From contig CAMUXX010000050.1 of NCBI GenBank assembly GCA_947164805.1, positions 1 to 6,834 of the forward strand: a DNA stretch of 6,834 nt, in the 5' to 3' direction. The DNA comes from an uncultured Elusimicrobia bacterium. GTDB lineage: Bacteria; Elusimicrobiota; Elusimicrobia; Elusimicrobiales; Elusimicrobiaceae. Shown one piece after another: positions 1 through 6,004 of the stretch. The position numbers and the translations under genes are program-made. The notes beneath the pieces were generated by a model. The model searched no databases. It was given only the letters and a program-made list of their open reading frames with translations, and was not told the origin of the DNA. Within the stretch, counting starts at the first letter, position 1; each line of letters starts with the position of its first letter.

Positions 1-147
1 AAGCAAGTGCATAACCTCATGCATGAAGATGCCATGCAAATTTACACGGTTCATCCCACCGGTTTATGGGCCATGAATAAAAAAGTAAAAGGATTTGTAG
101 ATAATCCGGTATATATGGGTATCTATTTTTACCCCATGTATAAGTAG
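1..147 (+). CDS. C-terminus of ABC transporter substrate-binding protein, peptide/nickel type (partial)
   Basis: The reading frame is open from base 1 to TAG at 145-147, giving 48 residues; the start lies outside the window. The residues MHEDAMQIYTVHPTGLWAMN, then a KKVKGFVDNP stretch and an aromatic tail, match the usual end of family 5 solute-binding proteins (OppA/DppA/NikA). These typically close with a hydrophobic 'npTGlwa..k.VkGf..np' segment just before the C-terminus. Such proteins capture oligopeptides or similar ligands in the periplasm and hand them to a membrane permease. The ligand cannot be told from this fragment. No T-run terminator follows; the next gene on this strand is the tRNA, which has its own promoter. 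The family call rests on a short tail and is moderately sure. Confidence 0.7.
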   Translation, partial: KQVHNLMHEDAMQIYTVHPTGLWAMNKKVKGFVDNPVYMGIYFYPMYK

Positions 148-160
148 ATCCTCCGCTATC

Positions 161-189
161 TTGCGGGAACCTGTATAATTTGCTACAAT
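161..189 (+). promoter_or_regulatory. Sigma-70-type promoter of the initiator tRNA gene
   Basis: TTGCGG (161-166) lies 17 bp upstream of TACAAT (184-189), and TACAAT is preceded by TGC, giving an extended -10. This predicts a transcription start at about 195-196, on or within one base of the mature tRNA 5' end, so little or no 5' leader would be removed. A second perfect -10 hexamer, TATAAT at 174-179, would start near 186 and leave a leader of about 9 nt, but no fair -35 stands at the right distance from it. The sequence alone cannot say which is used. Confidence 0.6.
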
Positions 190-194
190 GAACT

Positions 195-268
195 TGCGGG
201 GTAGAGAAGCCTGGTATCTCGCAAGGCCCATAACCTTGAGATCACTGGTTCAAATCCAGTCCCCGCAA
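195..268 (+). tRNA. tRNA-fMet (initiator), anticodon CAT
   Basis: A complete cloverleaf of 74 nt without CCA. Acceptor stem is 195-201 with 261-267; D stem GAGA/TCTC is 204-207 with 217-220; anticodon stem CAAGG/CCTTG is 222-226 with 234-238; T stem ACTGG/CCAGT is 244-248 with 256-260; discriminator is A268. The anticodon CAT is at 229-231. The D-loop text AGCCTGGTA and the A11-T24 pair (elongators have pyrimidine-purine here) mark it as the initiator, not elongator Met or Ile-CAT. Three points are odd: position 33 is C (base 228) instead of T; the pairs at 29-41, 30-40 and 31-39 are A-T, G-C, G-C instead of three G-C; and position 1 is T, pairing with A72, where E. coli has a C1xA72 mismatch. 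CCA is not encoded, since CAA follows. The overall fold is certain and the initiator identity very likely. Confidence 0.95.
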
Positions 269-303
269 CAAAGCCCACTCACCAGAGTGGGTTTTGTTGT
301 TTG
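268..303. terminator. Rho-independent terminator after the tRNA, probably bidirectional
   Basis: GCCCACTC (273-280), loop ACCA (281-284) and GAGTGGGT (285-292) form a stable stem. A/T pairs extend it outward: bases 268-272 pair with 293-297. The plus strand then runs TTTTGTTGTTT. Read on the minus strand the same hairpin is followed by CTTTGTTG, so it could also stop transcripts of the convergent hydrolase gene. The lower part of the stem includes the discriminator base of the tRNA, so the terminator directly abuts the mature RNA. Confidence 0.88.
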
Positions 304-333
304 GGGAAGAAAATAATATATTATAAATTTACG

Positions 334-354
334 AAAATATTTAGGAAATATTTT
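334..354. repeat. Perfect AT-only inverted repeat, 9-bp arms with 3-nt loop
   Basis: AAAATATTT (334-342), AGG (343-345), AAATATTTT (346-354). It sits in the tail-to-tail gap between the tRNA terminator and the stop codon of the hydrolase gene. On the minus strand it could act as a weak 3'-end hairpin for the hydrolase mRNA, but it has no G-C pairs. The 11-mer AAATATTTAGG inside it (335-345) recurs at 408-418 within the hydrolase coding region. Function unknown. Confidence 0.5.
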
Positions 355-370
355 ATAATCTACAATTAAG

Positions 371-1219
371 CTAAAAATATTTTGCCAAAAATTTGGAAAT
401 CTCTTCTAAATATTTAGGCCCGGCAATTTCATGGCAACGGGTATGCCCGGCCCCTTCAACAAGCCAAAGTTCCTTTGTATGTTTTATAGCATCAAAAACG
501 TGCAAAGCCCTTTTATAAGAAACCAAATGATCATTTTTGCCATGTATTTGCAAAACAGGGCAATCAATTAACGGTGCTGAAGTTTTAGGGGACAAATCTT
601 CAAGCCCGGTTCTAAACTTTAATCTTTTAATACGCAGAAATATATAAACAGCAGGATAATAAGGCAAAGTATGATGATTCCAAGCCCATTTGCGCACTAC
701 TCTTTTATAAGAATAGAAACAGGCTTCTAAAATTATTGCTTTGATAGTTTTATCAACAGCTGCCACATAAGCCGCAACGGAAGCACCGAGACTAATGCCA
801 TATAAAGCTATTTCCTTACATTGTCCCGGTTTGTTTTTACGTAAATATTCCAAAGCGGCCTGTGCATCAAGATATTCCCTTAAACCTTGGGCACTTTTGC
901 CTAAACTTTCCCCCATACCGCGGAAATCAAAATAAAACAAATTATACTTTTTGGCTAAATTTATTGTTTGAGGGAGAATTTGGCTTTTATCCATCTCAAA
1001 ACCATGCATCAGAATAAGAGTTTTATCAGAATCTTTGCAAGGCACAAACCAACCTTTTAAGGTTATACCGTCTTTGTTTTGGAAAATTATATTTTCAGCC
1101 TCAAAGCCAAGGTCTTTAGGGAAGATTTTTAAAGGCGGCTGCTGCCAGTTTAGCGCCGTATAAAGTTTAATACAAAATGCACCTATAAGCAGAGCAAATA
1201 AAATAATAATTACCGTCAT
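371..1219 (-). CDS. Membrane-anchored alpha/beta hydrolase (serine hydrolase)
   Basis: The protein has 282 residues from the ATG at 1219-1217. An in-frame TTG at 1234 would add five residues, but that codon abuts the TATAAT -10 hexamer (1231-1226), so the ATG, exactly 6 nt below the hexamer, is the better start. Residues 3-20 form one hydrophobic N-terminal segment, a signal anchor. The rest is a standard alpha/beta hydrolase fold: HG oxyanion motif at 72-73, nucleophile elbow GISLG with Ser143, acid Asp230 in HGKND, and His259 in EGAGH. It resembles the bacterial envelope 'YqkD/FrsA-like' esterase group, which hydrolyses ester or amide bonds; the substrate is unknown. The active domain would face the periplasm if the anchor is a normal signal anchor. 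It lies 65 bp below the TPR gene with no clear terminator between, so read-through from that operon is possible. Confidence 0.85.
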   Translation of the reverse strand: MTVIIILFALLIGAFCIKLYTALNWQQPPLKIFPKDLGFEAENIIFQNKDGITLKGWFVPCKDSDKTLILMHGFEMDKSQILPQTINLAKKYNLFYFDFRGMGESLGKSAQGLREYLDAQAALEYLRKNKPGQCKEIALYGISLGASVAAYVAAVDKTIKAIILEACFYSYKRVVRKWAWNHHTLPYYPAVYIFLRIKRLKFRTGLEDLSPKTSAPLIDCPVLQIHGKNDHLVSYKRALHVFDAIKHTKELWLVEGAGHTRCHEIAGPKYLEEISKFLAKYF

Positions 1220-1225
1220 AATTAA

Positions 1226-1231
1226 ATTATA
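1226..1231 (-). promoter_or_regulatory. -10 element of a predicted leaderless promoter, hydrolase gene
   Basis: On the minus strand TATAAT is followed by TTAATT and then ATG (1219-1217). A sigma-70 -10 hexamer 6 nt before the ATG places +1 on the start codon. There is no Shine-Dalgarno sequence. No good -35 is seen; TTGTAT at 1251-1246 is only 14 bp away. Confidence 0.6.
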
Positions 1232-1284
1232 CAAAAATAAAAACTATACAATAGTATTTCTAATTGGAATTATATAGGCAGTAA

Positions 1285-2469
1285 TTACGGCGGGCTCATC
1301 AGGCCGATATCAGTACCGGCTGCAAAAGGGGTTTTGATATATTTTTTTACTTCATCATATATACCCCAATCTTCTTTATAATTCTTAATGCTTTTATAAA
1401 TTTCTAAAGCCTTTGAGCGTTGCCCTAAAGCATCATAACTTTGGGCAAGACGAAAAATATTCCAAAGTTGCCAACGGCTCATTTCTTGGTGTTTTGTGGC
1501 TTCAATGCTTTGCTCTAAAACTTTTATTGCGTCTTGATATTTACCCTCTTGCATATCTGCACTTGCAAGGGCGGTATAAGAACGGGCAATATAAATTTCT
1601 TTATAAAAAGGCTCTTTCCCGATTTTTGCCAAAAAATCTTTTGCACTTTGACGGACATCTTCATAATTCTTATTTTGATACGCTGCAATTATTGCTACAA
1701 ATCTAAATAGCGGGTTTTGAGGATATTTGGTAATAATTTCCTTAATATATTGTTCTGCTAAGGCTGGGTTATAATAAGTTTTGCTTTGAATTGCAATCTC
1801 CACAAGCAAAAGTTTTGCGGTATTTGCCGAATATCTGCCTTTATCTTTAATTAAATTAAGATACTCTATACCTTTTTGTGCATCACCGCTTATTACAAGT
1901 TTTGCAAGCACGCGTACAACAGAAGGCAAAGTACCTGCATAGTATTCATAAATAGCCTGGCCGAGATAAGCATCATACATCTTAGAATCAAGTTCCACCG
2001 CCTTATTCATATATTTTAAACCCTTTCTGCCGGTGAAATAAGCGCGCACATAATTTCTGTTTGCAAGCAAAAAGCGTGCTTTAACACCGTAAATGCCGCC
2101 AAGAGCAAGATAGGCTTGTGCTTGATCACCATTTTGTTTTAACCAAGTTTCAATACCGGATATTGAGGAATTTATTATATTTTCAAAAACTTTTGCCTGC
2201 TCAATATTACTCTTTTCAAATTCATATTCATAACGCGCCCACTCAATCATTACTTTACCGAAAAGCCCAAGCGGATAATTAGGATGTTCTTTAAGTAAAG
2301 CGGTAAGTTCTGCCCTTGCAGTATGTAAATCAAGGTTATAAATGGCATCAACCCCCTTATCGGCATGAGATAAAATAACAGGATCTATTTTATCCCATGC
2401 AAACAAATTTAGGCTTAACAGAGTAAGAAAAAGGAAGACAAAGAATTTATTTTTTCTCAATTTTTTCAC
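1285..2469 (-). CDS. Secreted tetratricopeptide-repeat protein
   Basis: The protein has 394 residues from GTG at 2469. It opens with a signal peptide: basic MKKLRKNK, a hydrophobic core at about 9-21, and a likely signal peptidase I site after NLFA (residue 24). The mature part is almost all helical with TPR-like repeats. The clearest are at about 38-70, 118-175 and 290-365; the last contains an 'EGKYQDAIKVLEQSIEA' unit and an 'ALGQRSKALEIYKSI' unit. Such proteins act as protein-binding scaffolds in the periplasm; the partner is unknown. It overlaps the end of serS by 23 bases, so translation is probably coupled. The start is uncertain: the GTG has no usable ribosome site, while TTG at 2460 (three codons in) has GGAAG 8 nt upstream. 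Either start keeps a working signal peptide. No catalytic motif is visible. Confidence 0.8.
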   Translation of the reverse strand: MKKLRKNKFFVFLFLTLLSLNLFAWDKIDPVILSHADKGVDAIYNLDLHTARAELTALLKEHPNYPLGLFGKVMIEWARYEYEFEKSNIEQAKVFENIINSSISGIETWLKQNGDQAQAYLALGGIYGVKARFLLANRNYVRAYFTGRKGLKYMNKAVELDSKMYDAYLGQAIYEYYAGTLPSVVRVLAKLVISGDAQKGIEYLNLIKDKGRYSANTAKLLLVEIAIQSKTYYNPALAEQYIKEIITKYPQNPLFRFVAIIAAYQNKNYEDVRQSAKDFLAKIGKEPFYKEIYIARSYTALASADMQEGKYQDAIKVLEQSIEATKHQEMSRWQLWNIFRLAQSYDALGQRSKALEIYKSIKNYKEDWGIYDEVKKYIKTPFAAGTDIGLMSPP

Positions 2470-3736
2470 TTCCGAAGTACGGTCTTAAAGCTTGAGGAAT
2501 TGTGACGGAACCATCCTCATTTTGGTAATTTTCAAGTATTGCTGCAAAAGTGCGCCCGACAGCTACCCCGCTACCGTTTAAGGTGTGAACATAAGCAGTA
2601 CCTTTTTGGCCTTCTTTTTTGTAGCGCAAATTCATACGGCGTGCCTGGAAATCCAAACAATTTGAGCAACTTGAAATCTCCCTAAAACAATTTTGTGACG
2701 GAAACCAAACTTCCAAATCATAAGTTTTTGCTGAACTAAAACCCATATCACCGCTTGAAAGTAAAACACGGCGGTACGGTAAACCGAGTGTCTTTAAAAC
2801 AAGCTCGGCTTCCTGCGTCATCTTTTCCAAAACATCCATACTTTCTTCGGGTTTTGCAAGCCAAACAAGTTCAACTTTGTTAAATTGGTGATTTCTGATT
2901 AAACCACGTGTGTCTTTGCCGTAAGAGCCGGCCTCTTTCCTAAAACAAGGTGTATAGGCACAAAAAGCTTTTGGTAAATCCGTATCTTTTAAAACTTGCC
3001 CGCGGTACATATTTGTTAAAGGTATTTCTGCAGTAGAGATTAGATATTGATCTTCCTCTCCTTCAATATGGTACATATCTTCTTTAAATTTCGGCAATTG
3101 GCCTGTACCGTACAAAACCTCCGCATTAACTATGGCTGGCGGCATAAATTCGGTATAGCCGTTTTTGGTGTGAAGGTCAATCATAAAATTGATTAAACTG
3201 CGCTCCAAGCGGCTGCCTTGCCCGCAAAGTAAAGCAAAGCGGCTGCCGGAAAGTTTTGAAGCGGTTTCAAAATCTAAGATACCTAAATTTTCACCTATTT
3301 CATGGTGATCTTTAACTTTAAAATTAAATTCGGGTATGGGCAAAGTATTTTCTTTAACTACCACATTTGATTTTTCGTCAACACCAACGGGTACGCTTGT
3401 GTCCGGCAAATTGGGAATAGTTAACATAATTTCCTCGATTTGCACTTTAAGATTATTTGTTTTTTCTTCAAGCACCTGCATGCTTTCTTTTAAAGCATTA
3501 GCCTCTTTTAATGCGGCGGCAGCGGCTTCCGGGCCTTCTTTTGCACGTATCATGCCGATTTTTTTGGAAATCTCATTCCTTTTTGATCTTTCATTTTCAA
3601 GTTCCTGCAAAGCTTTTTTATATTCGCTTTGTAAGTCAAAAACTTTTTGTGCGCTTTGGGCAAGTTTTGTATTCCTTGAAGTTAAACGTTTTTTTGTTTC
3701 TTCAAAATTATCGGTTATAAATTTAATATCTATCAT
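2447..3736 (-). CDS. serS: Seryl-tRNA synthetase
   Basis: The enzyme charges tRNA-Ser (and tRNA-Sec where present) with serine in the cytoplasm. The 429 residues match the usual bacterial length (E. coli 430). Residues about 26-105 are the long charged antiparallel coiled-coil arm that grips the tRNA-Ser long variable arm. The class II catalytic core follows: TAEIPLTN at 235-242, motif 2 FRKEAGSYGKDTRG at 265-278 with Arg266 and Glu268, the EISSCSNCLDFQARR serine/ATP site at 353-367, and motif 3 GSGVAVGRTFAAILENYQ at 388-405 with Arg395. No key residue is missing. The start ATG at 3736 has AGAGGA just upstream (5 nt spacing from GAGG), a good Shine-Dalgarno sequence. It lies 9 bases below the small membrane protein gene and overlaps the TPR gene downstream, so it is an operon-internal gene. 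Confidence 0.98.
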   Translation of the reverse strand: MIDIKFITDNFEETKKRLTSRNTKLAQSAQKVFDLQSEYKKALQELENERSKRNEISKKIGMIRAKEGPEAAAAALKEANALKESMQVLEEKTNNLKVQIEEIMLTIPNLPDTSVPVGVDEKSNVVVKENTLPIPEFNFKVKDHHEIGENLGILDFETASKLSGSRFALLCGQGSRLERSLINFMIDLHTKNGYTEFMPPAIVNAEVLYGTGQLPKFKEDMYHIEGEEDQYLISTAEIPLTNMYRGQVLKDTDLPKAFCAYTPCFRKEAGSYGKDTRGLIRNHQFNKVELVWLAKPEESMDVLEKMTQEAELVLKTLGLPYRRVLLSSGDMGFSSAKTYDLEVWFPSQNCFREISSCSNCLDFQARRMNLRYKKEGQKGTAYVHTLNGSGVAVGRTFAAILENYQNEDGSVTIPQALRPYFGSEKIEKK

Positions 3737-3748
3737 AATTCCTCTTTA
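3737..3748 (-). promoter_or_regulatory. Shine-Dalgarno sequence of serS
   Basis: The minus strand reads AAAGAGGAATT directly before ATG, giving AGAGGA at standard spacing. It is worth noting because the transcript-leading genes in this window lack such a site. This shows that the organism does use Shine-Dalgarno pairing for operon-internal genes. Confidence 0.8.
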
Positions 3749-3976
3749 TTCTGCTGCTATATCTTTGACTGAGTAAGGCGCCGGGAAATATTTTTTTACC
3801 GGGTTTGCTTGTTGCTTTGATTCCCTTAAAACAAAAGCTTGCATTGCTCGCGTATTAACTTGCACACCCTGCCTTTGTTTTAAAACAAAAACCAAAGCTA
3901 AAACTATGCAAATACACACAATACTCAAAACAAAATAATTTGAATTTTCCACTTCTATATTAGGGGGATTTGTCAT
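3746..3976 (-). CDS. Small single-pass membrane protein, unknown function
   Basis: The protein has 76 residues and I do not recognise the family. Residues 1-12 are polar, about 13-33 form one strong hydrophobic segment (YFVLSIVCICIVLALVFVL), and 34-76 are a basic, Gln/Lys-rich tail ending in AAE. The positive residues directly after the segment (KQRQ) suggest N-terminus outside and tail in the cytoplasm. Reality is supported by its ATGA overlap with the CsgG-like gene upstream, an AAAGGA Shine-Dalgarno sequence 7 nt before the ATG, and the 9-base gap to serS. It is clearly translated as part of the operon. Its position suggests a role with the CsgG-like lipoprotein rather than with serS, but that is inference. 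Confidence 0.75.
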   Translation of the reverse strand: MTNPPNIEVENSNYFVLSIVCICIVLALVFVLKQRQGVQVNTRAMQAFVLRESKQQANPVKKYFPAPYSVKDIAAE

Positions 3977-4647
3977 AGGGATTTCCTTTGCGATTTCCTT
4001 ACTTGTTTATCAAAACTTTTTATTATGCCTTTTGCGCTTGAATCTAAAGCGTCAAGTCCGCTTATACCTTCTTGGGTATCATCACCTACCCATATAACTT
4101 CGGCTGTATTTACATCAAGCATTTTGGCTACCACTCCAACTTGGGCATAAATAGTGTATTCTGTAGGGGAAACTTCTTTATTTTGTCTGTAATCTTGCCC
4201 GCCATAAGTTTGTTTTACTTTTACGGCCCCGTCTTTACCTTTTGTTATATGTGTATTATAAACCGGTGTGGAAGATGTATTTCTTGTTACTCTGTAAAGC
4301 ATGGTTTTTTGTTCAGGCAGATATGAAGTTATTTCACCCACAAGCAAAACATCAACACCTAAGATTTTACCTATTTGACGTGTAACATTAGGGGATAGAT
4401 AATTTTCCGTTAAATCATGTTCTTCTAAAATTTGTTCAAGTTGTGCACGTTCAACTACCGTATAGCCATATTTAATGAGGTATTTCGTAAATAAATTTTC
4501 TGCGCCGGAAAATGTCGGCGTCGGGGAAGTAAAAGGCAAAACACCTATGCGCTTCATATTGTTAAAGTTATATGTTTTGCTTATATAAGACTTGGGGGCA
4601 CAGGATATTAAGCAAAATATCAAGGCCGATATTATAAACTTTCTCAT
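3973..4647 (-). CDS. CsgG-family outer-membrane lipoprotein
   Basis: The protein has 224 residues with a lipoprotein signal: MRKFIISALIF, then lipobox LISC with Cys16. Residue +2 is Ala, so the inner-membrane retention Asp is absent and an outer-membrane location is expected. The body follows the CsgG fold: MKRIGVLPF at 31-39, the helix 'YTVVERAQLEQILEEHDL' at about 62-79, GVDVLLVGEI at 97-106, and a final strand pair with DVNTAEVIWVG at 178-188. In curli systems CsgG forms the secretion pore for amyloid subunits, but many CsgG-domain lipoproteins (for example LpoB-like or general envelope ones) do not. No CsgA, B, E or F gene is present here. Residues about 108-165 form a polar, Thr/Tyr/Gln-rich insertion that could hold a membrane hairpin or be a periplasmic loop. 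At 224 residues it is shorter than E. coli CsgG (277), so pore formation is doubtful. It is the first gene of the serS operon. Confidence 0.82.
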   Translation of the reverse strand: MRKFIISALIFCLISCAPKSYISKTYNFNNMKRIGVLPFTSPTPTFSGAENLFTKYLIKYGYTVVERAQLEQILEEHDLTENYLSPNVTRQIGKILGVDVLLVGEITSYLPEQKTMLYRVTRNTSSTPVYNTHITKGKDGAVKVKQTYGGQDYRQNKEVSPTEYTIYAQVGVVAKMLDVNTAEVIWVGDDTQEGISGLDALDSSAKGIIKSFDKQVRKSQRKSL

Positions 4648-4653
4648 ATATAC

Positions 4654-4659
4654 ATTATA
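4654..4659 (-). promoter_or_regulatory. -10 element of a predicted leaderless promoter, CsgG-like/serS operon
   Basis: On the minus strand TATAAT is followed by GTATAT and then ATG (4647-4645), again exactly 6 nt. There is no Shine-Dalgarno sequence and no convincing -35. It would drive the CsgG-like gene, the small membrane protein, serS and the TPR gene. Confidence 0.65.
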
Positions 4660-4681
4660 TAAATTTTAAGGCTTTCATAAT

Positions 4682-4690
4682 TGCTATAAT
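4682..4690 (+). promoter_or_regulatory. Extended -10 element of a predicted leaderless promoter, DUF6056-like gene
   Basis: TGC-TATAAT (4682-4690) is a perfect extended -10, followed by ATAATT and the ATG at 4697. +1 is predicted on the A of the ATG. There is no Shine-Dalgarno sequence in the 49-bp divergent gap. The -35 region is AT-rich with no TTGACA match, as an extended -10 permits. Confidence 0.7.
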
Positions 4691-4696
4691 ATAATT

Positions 4697-6004
4697 ATGA
4701 AAAAATACAGTATTTATCTTTGGGTGGCAACGGCCCTGATTTTTACCTGTTTTATAGGTATTATGTCCTATTGGTATCCTGTTACTTTGGATGAGTTTTT
4801 TAGATGGCAAGAGCCTTTTACTTGGGGGATAATCAAAGCTGCTTTTAAAGAAGCTTATTTTATAGTAGTTCCACGTATAAGCGTATTTTTTGCAATACCT
4901 ATTTTCGGTTTGGGTAAATGGTCCTTTATTTTATTAAACCCACTAGTTCAACTGTTAAATTGCCTATCTATTTTCTATATTTTGTTTGTGCGATTTCCAA
5001 ATATAAAAGATTTAAGAGATATGCCTTATTTCCTTATAATTGTATTTATGAGCATATTTTTTGTTTGTGTGCCTTCACAAGTTATGTTTTGGTTAAGCGG
5101 TGCCGTAAATTATACTTGGACAATTCTGCCTTTCCTCATTATATTATGTGTTTTAAGGCAAGTTCAAACAAATAAAATTACCTTTAAAGATAGTTTAACT
5201 TTCAAAATCTGTTTATTTATACTCGGTTTCCTGACAGGTATGAGTAATGAATGTTTGGCGCCGGTTGCCTTAGGTTCGGCAATATGCTTTGCTTTATTTT
5301 ACGAATATAAAAAAATCAAAATACCGCGCGCTTTAAGTTTTTTGATTTTCGGTTTAACAATAGGTTGTTTGGTTTTTTTCTCAGCCCCGGCACATTACAG
5401 TAAAATGACATTGAATTTCCTTTCCAGTAATTCGGCCCCGTCTTTAGGCCAAAAATTATTTTTTCACATACACCATTTAAACGAGTTTTTTAAGGCACAG
5501 TTTTTTCTTTTCTTTCCGATCTTGATATTTATAATTATAGCTTTCCTAGATAAAGATAAAAAAGATATTGAAAGGAAAGATTTATGGAATTCCTTTTTTA
5601 TGTTAACACTTTCCTTCATGATGTCAGCCATTTTGTTTGCTGCGCCGCGTGTACCGATTAGGGCTTATTATCCGGCTTCTGTTTTGATTGTAATAGCATT
5701 TTTATTTTTGGTCAAATATTATATATACGCTTATAAATTTGATTTTTCCAAATTGCTTTGCTATATAATTGTGACGGCAGGTTTATTCCTCTCCCCCCGT
5801 TTTATTTTGCCGCACTATTCTTTACATGTACAAGATGAAATACACGCCTATTTTGAAGCTTTACCTAAACCTATTACCGTTCCCTTTGTAGTGCTTAAAG
5901 GCCCAACGGTAAATTTAAGCATTGGTTTAACAGATCCGGCAAGAAGTGTAGAAATAAAAGAAGGGATGTATTATACTGAAGCATCCCCTTTAACAAATTG
6001 GTAA
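4697..6004 (+). CDS. Polytopic membrane protein, DUF6056-like, GT-C-type glycosyltransferase fold
   Basis: The protein has 435 residues with about 10-12 hydrophobic segments, for example at 6-26, 82-100, 112-128, 142-156, 186-202, 212-230, 264-284, 300-316, 326-344 and 352-370. The first periplasmic loop carries an acidic pair (Asp32, Glu33 in VTLDEFFRW), where GT-C enzymes place their catalytic acid. WLSGAVNYTW (132-141) fits the conserved 'W..G..NY.W' of DUF6056 proteins. A conserved-looking NE (184-185), an SAPAHY turn (229-234) and PRVPIRAYYP (317-326) complete the pattern. Members often sit with LPS or exopolysaccharide genes and are thought to move sugars from lipid carriers onto cell-surface acceptors. 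The neighbour kdsC, an LPS-core gene 9 bases downstream, fits this. Substrate and activity are inferred. The C-terminal 60 residues are a soluble, probably periplasmic, tail. Confidence 0.72.
   Translation: MKKYSIYLWVATALIFTCFIGIMSYWYPVTLDEFFRWQEPFTWGIIKAAFKEAYFIVVPRISVFFAIPIFGLGKWSFILLNPLVQLLNCLSIFYILFVRFPNIKDLRDMPYFLIIVFMSIFFVCVPSQVMFWLSGAVNYTWTILPFLIILCVLRQVQTNKITFKDSLTFKICLFILGFLTGMSNECLAPVALGSAICFALFYEYKKIKIPRALSFLIFGLTIGCLVFFSAPAHYSKMTLNFLSSNSAPSLGQKLFFHIHHLNEFFKAQFFLFFPILIFIIIAFLDKDKKDIERKDLWNSFFMLTLSFMMSAILFAAPRVPIRAYYPASVLIVIAFLFLVKYYIYAYKFDFSKLLCYIIVTAGLFLSPRFILPHYSLHVQDEIHAYFEALPKPITVPFVVLKGPTVNLSIGLTDPARSVEIKEGMYYTEASPLTNW

Noticed and set aside
153..166. Short hairpin CCGC-TATCTT-GCGG after the transporter gene
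   Set aside because: Only 4 bp of stem and no T-run; it overlaps the -35 of the tRNA promoter, so it is not called a terminator.
1269..1274. Second TATAAT (minus strand) between the TPR and hydrolase genes
   Set aside because: Possible -10 but 49 nt above the hydrolase ATG with no Shine-Dalgarno sequence behind it and no good -35; the hexamer at 1226-1231 fits better.
1413..1706. 97-codon open frame on the plus strand
   Set aside because: Antisense to the TPR protein gene, with no start signal and no recognisable domain.
3511..3720. 69-codon open frame on the plus strand
   Set aside because: Antisense to the serS coiled-coil region; shadow frame.
3336..3776. 146-codon open frame on the plus strand
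   Set aside because: Lies antisense inside serS, whose class II synthetase motifs are intact; Ser/Phe-rich composition is typical of a reverse-strand shadow.
4072..4326. 84-codon open frame on the plus strand
   Set aside because: Antisense to the CsgG-like gene, Cys/Tyr-rich, no initiation signal.
4918..5175. 85-codon open frame on the plus strand
   Set aside because: Out-of-frame inside the DUF6056-like gene, which has clear membrane segments in its own frame.
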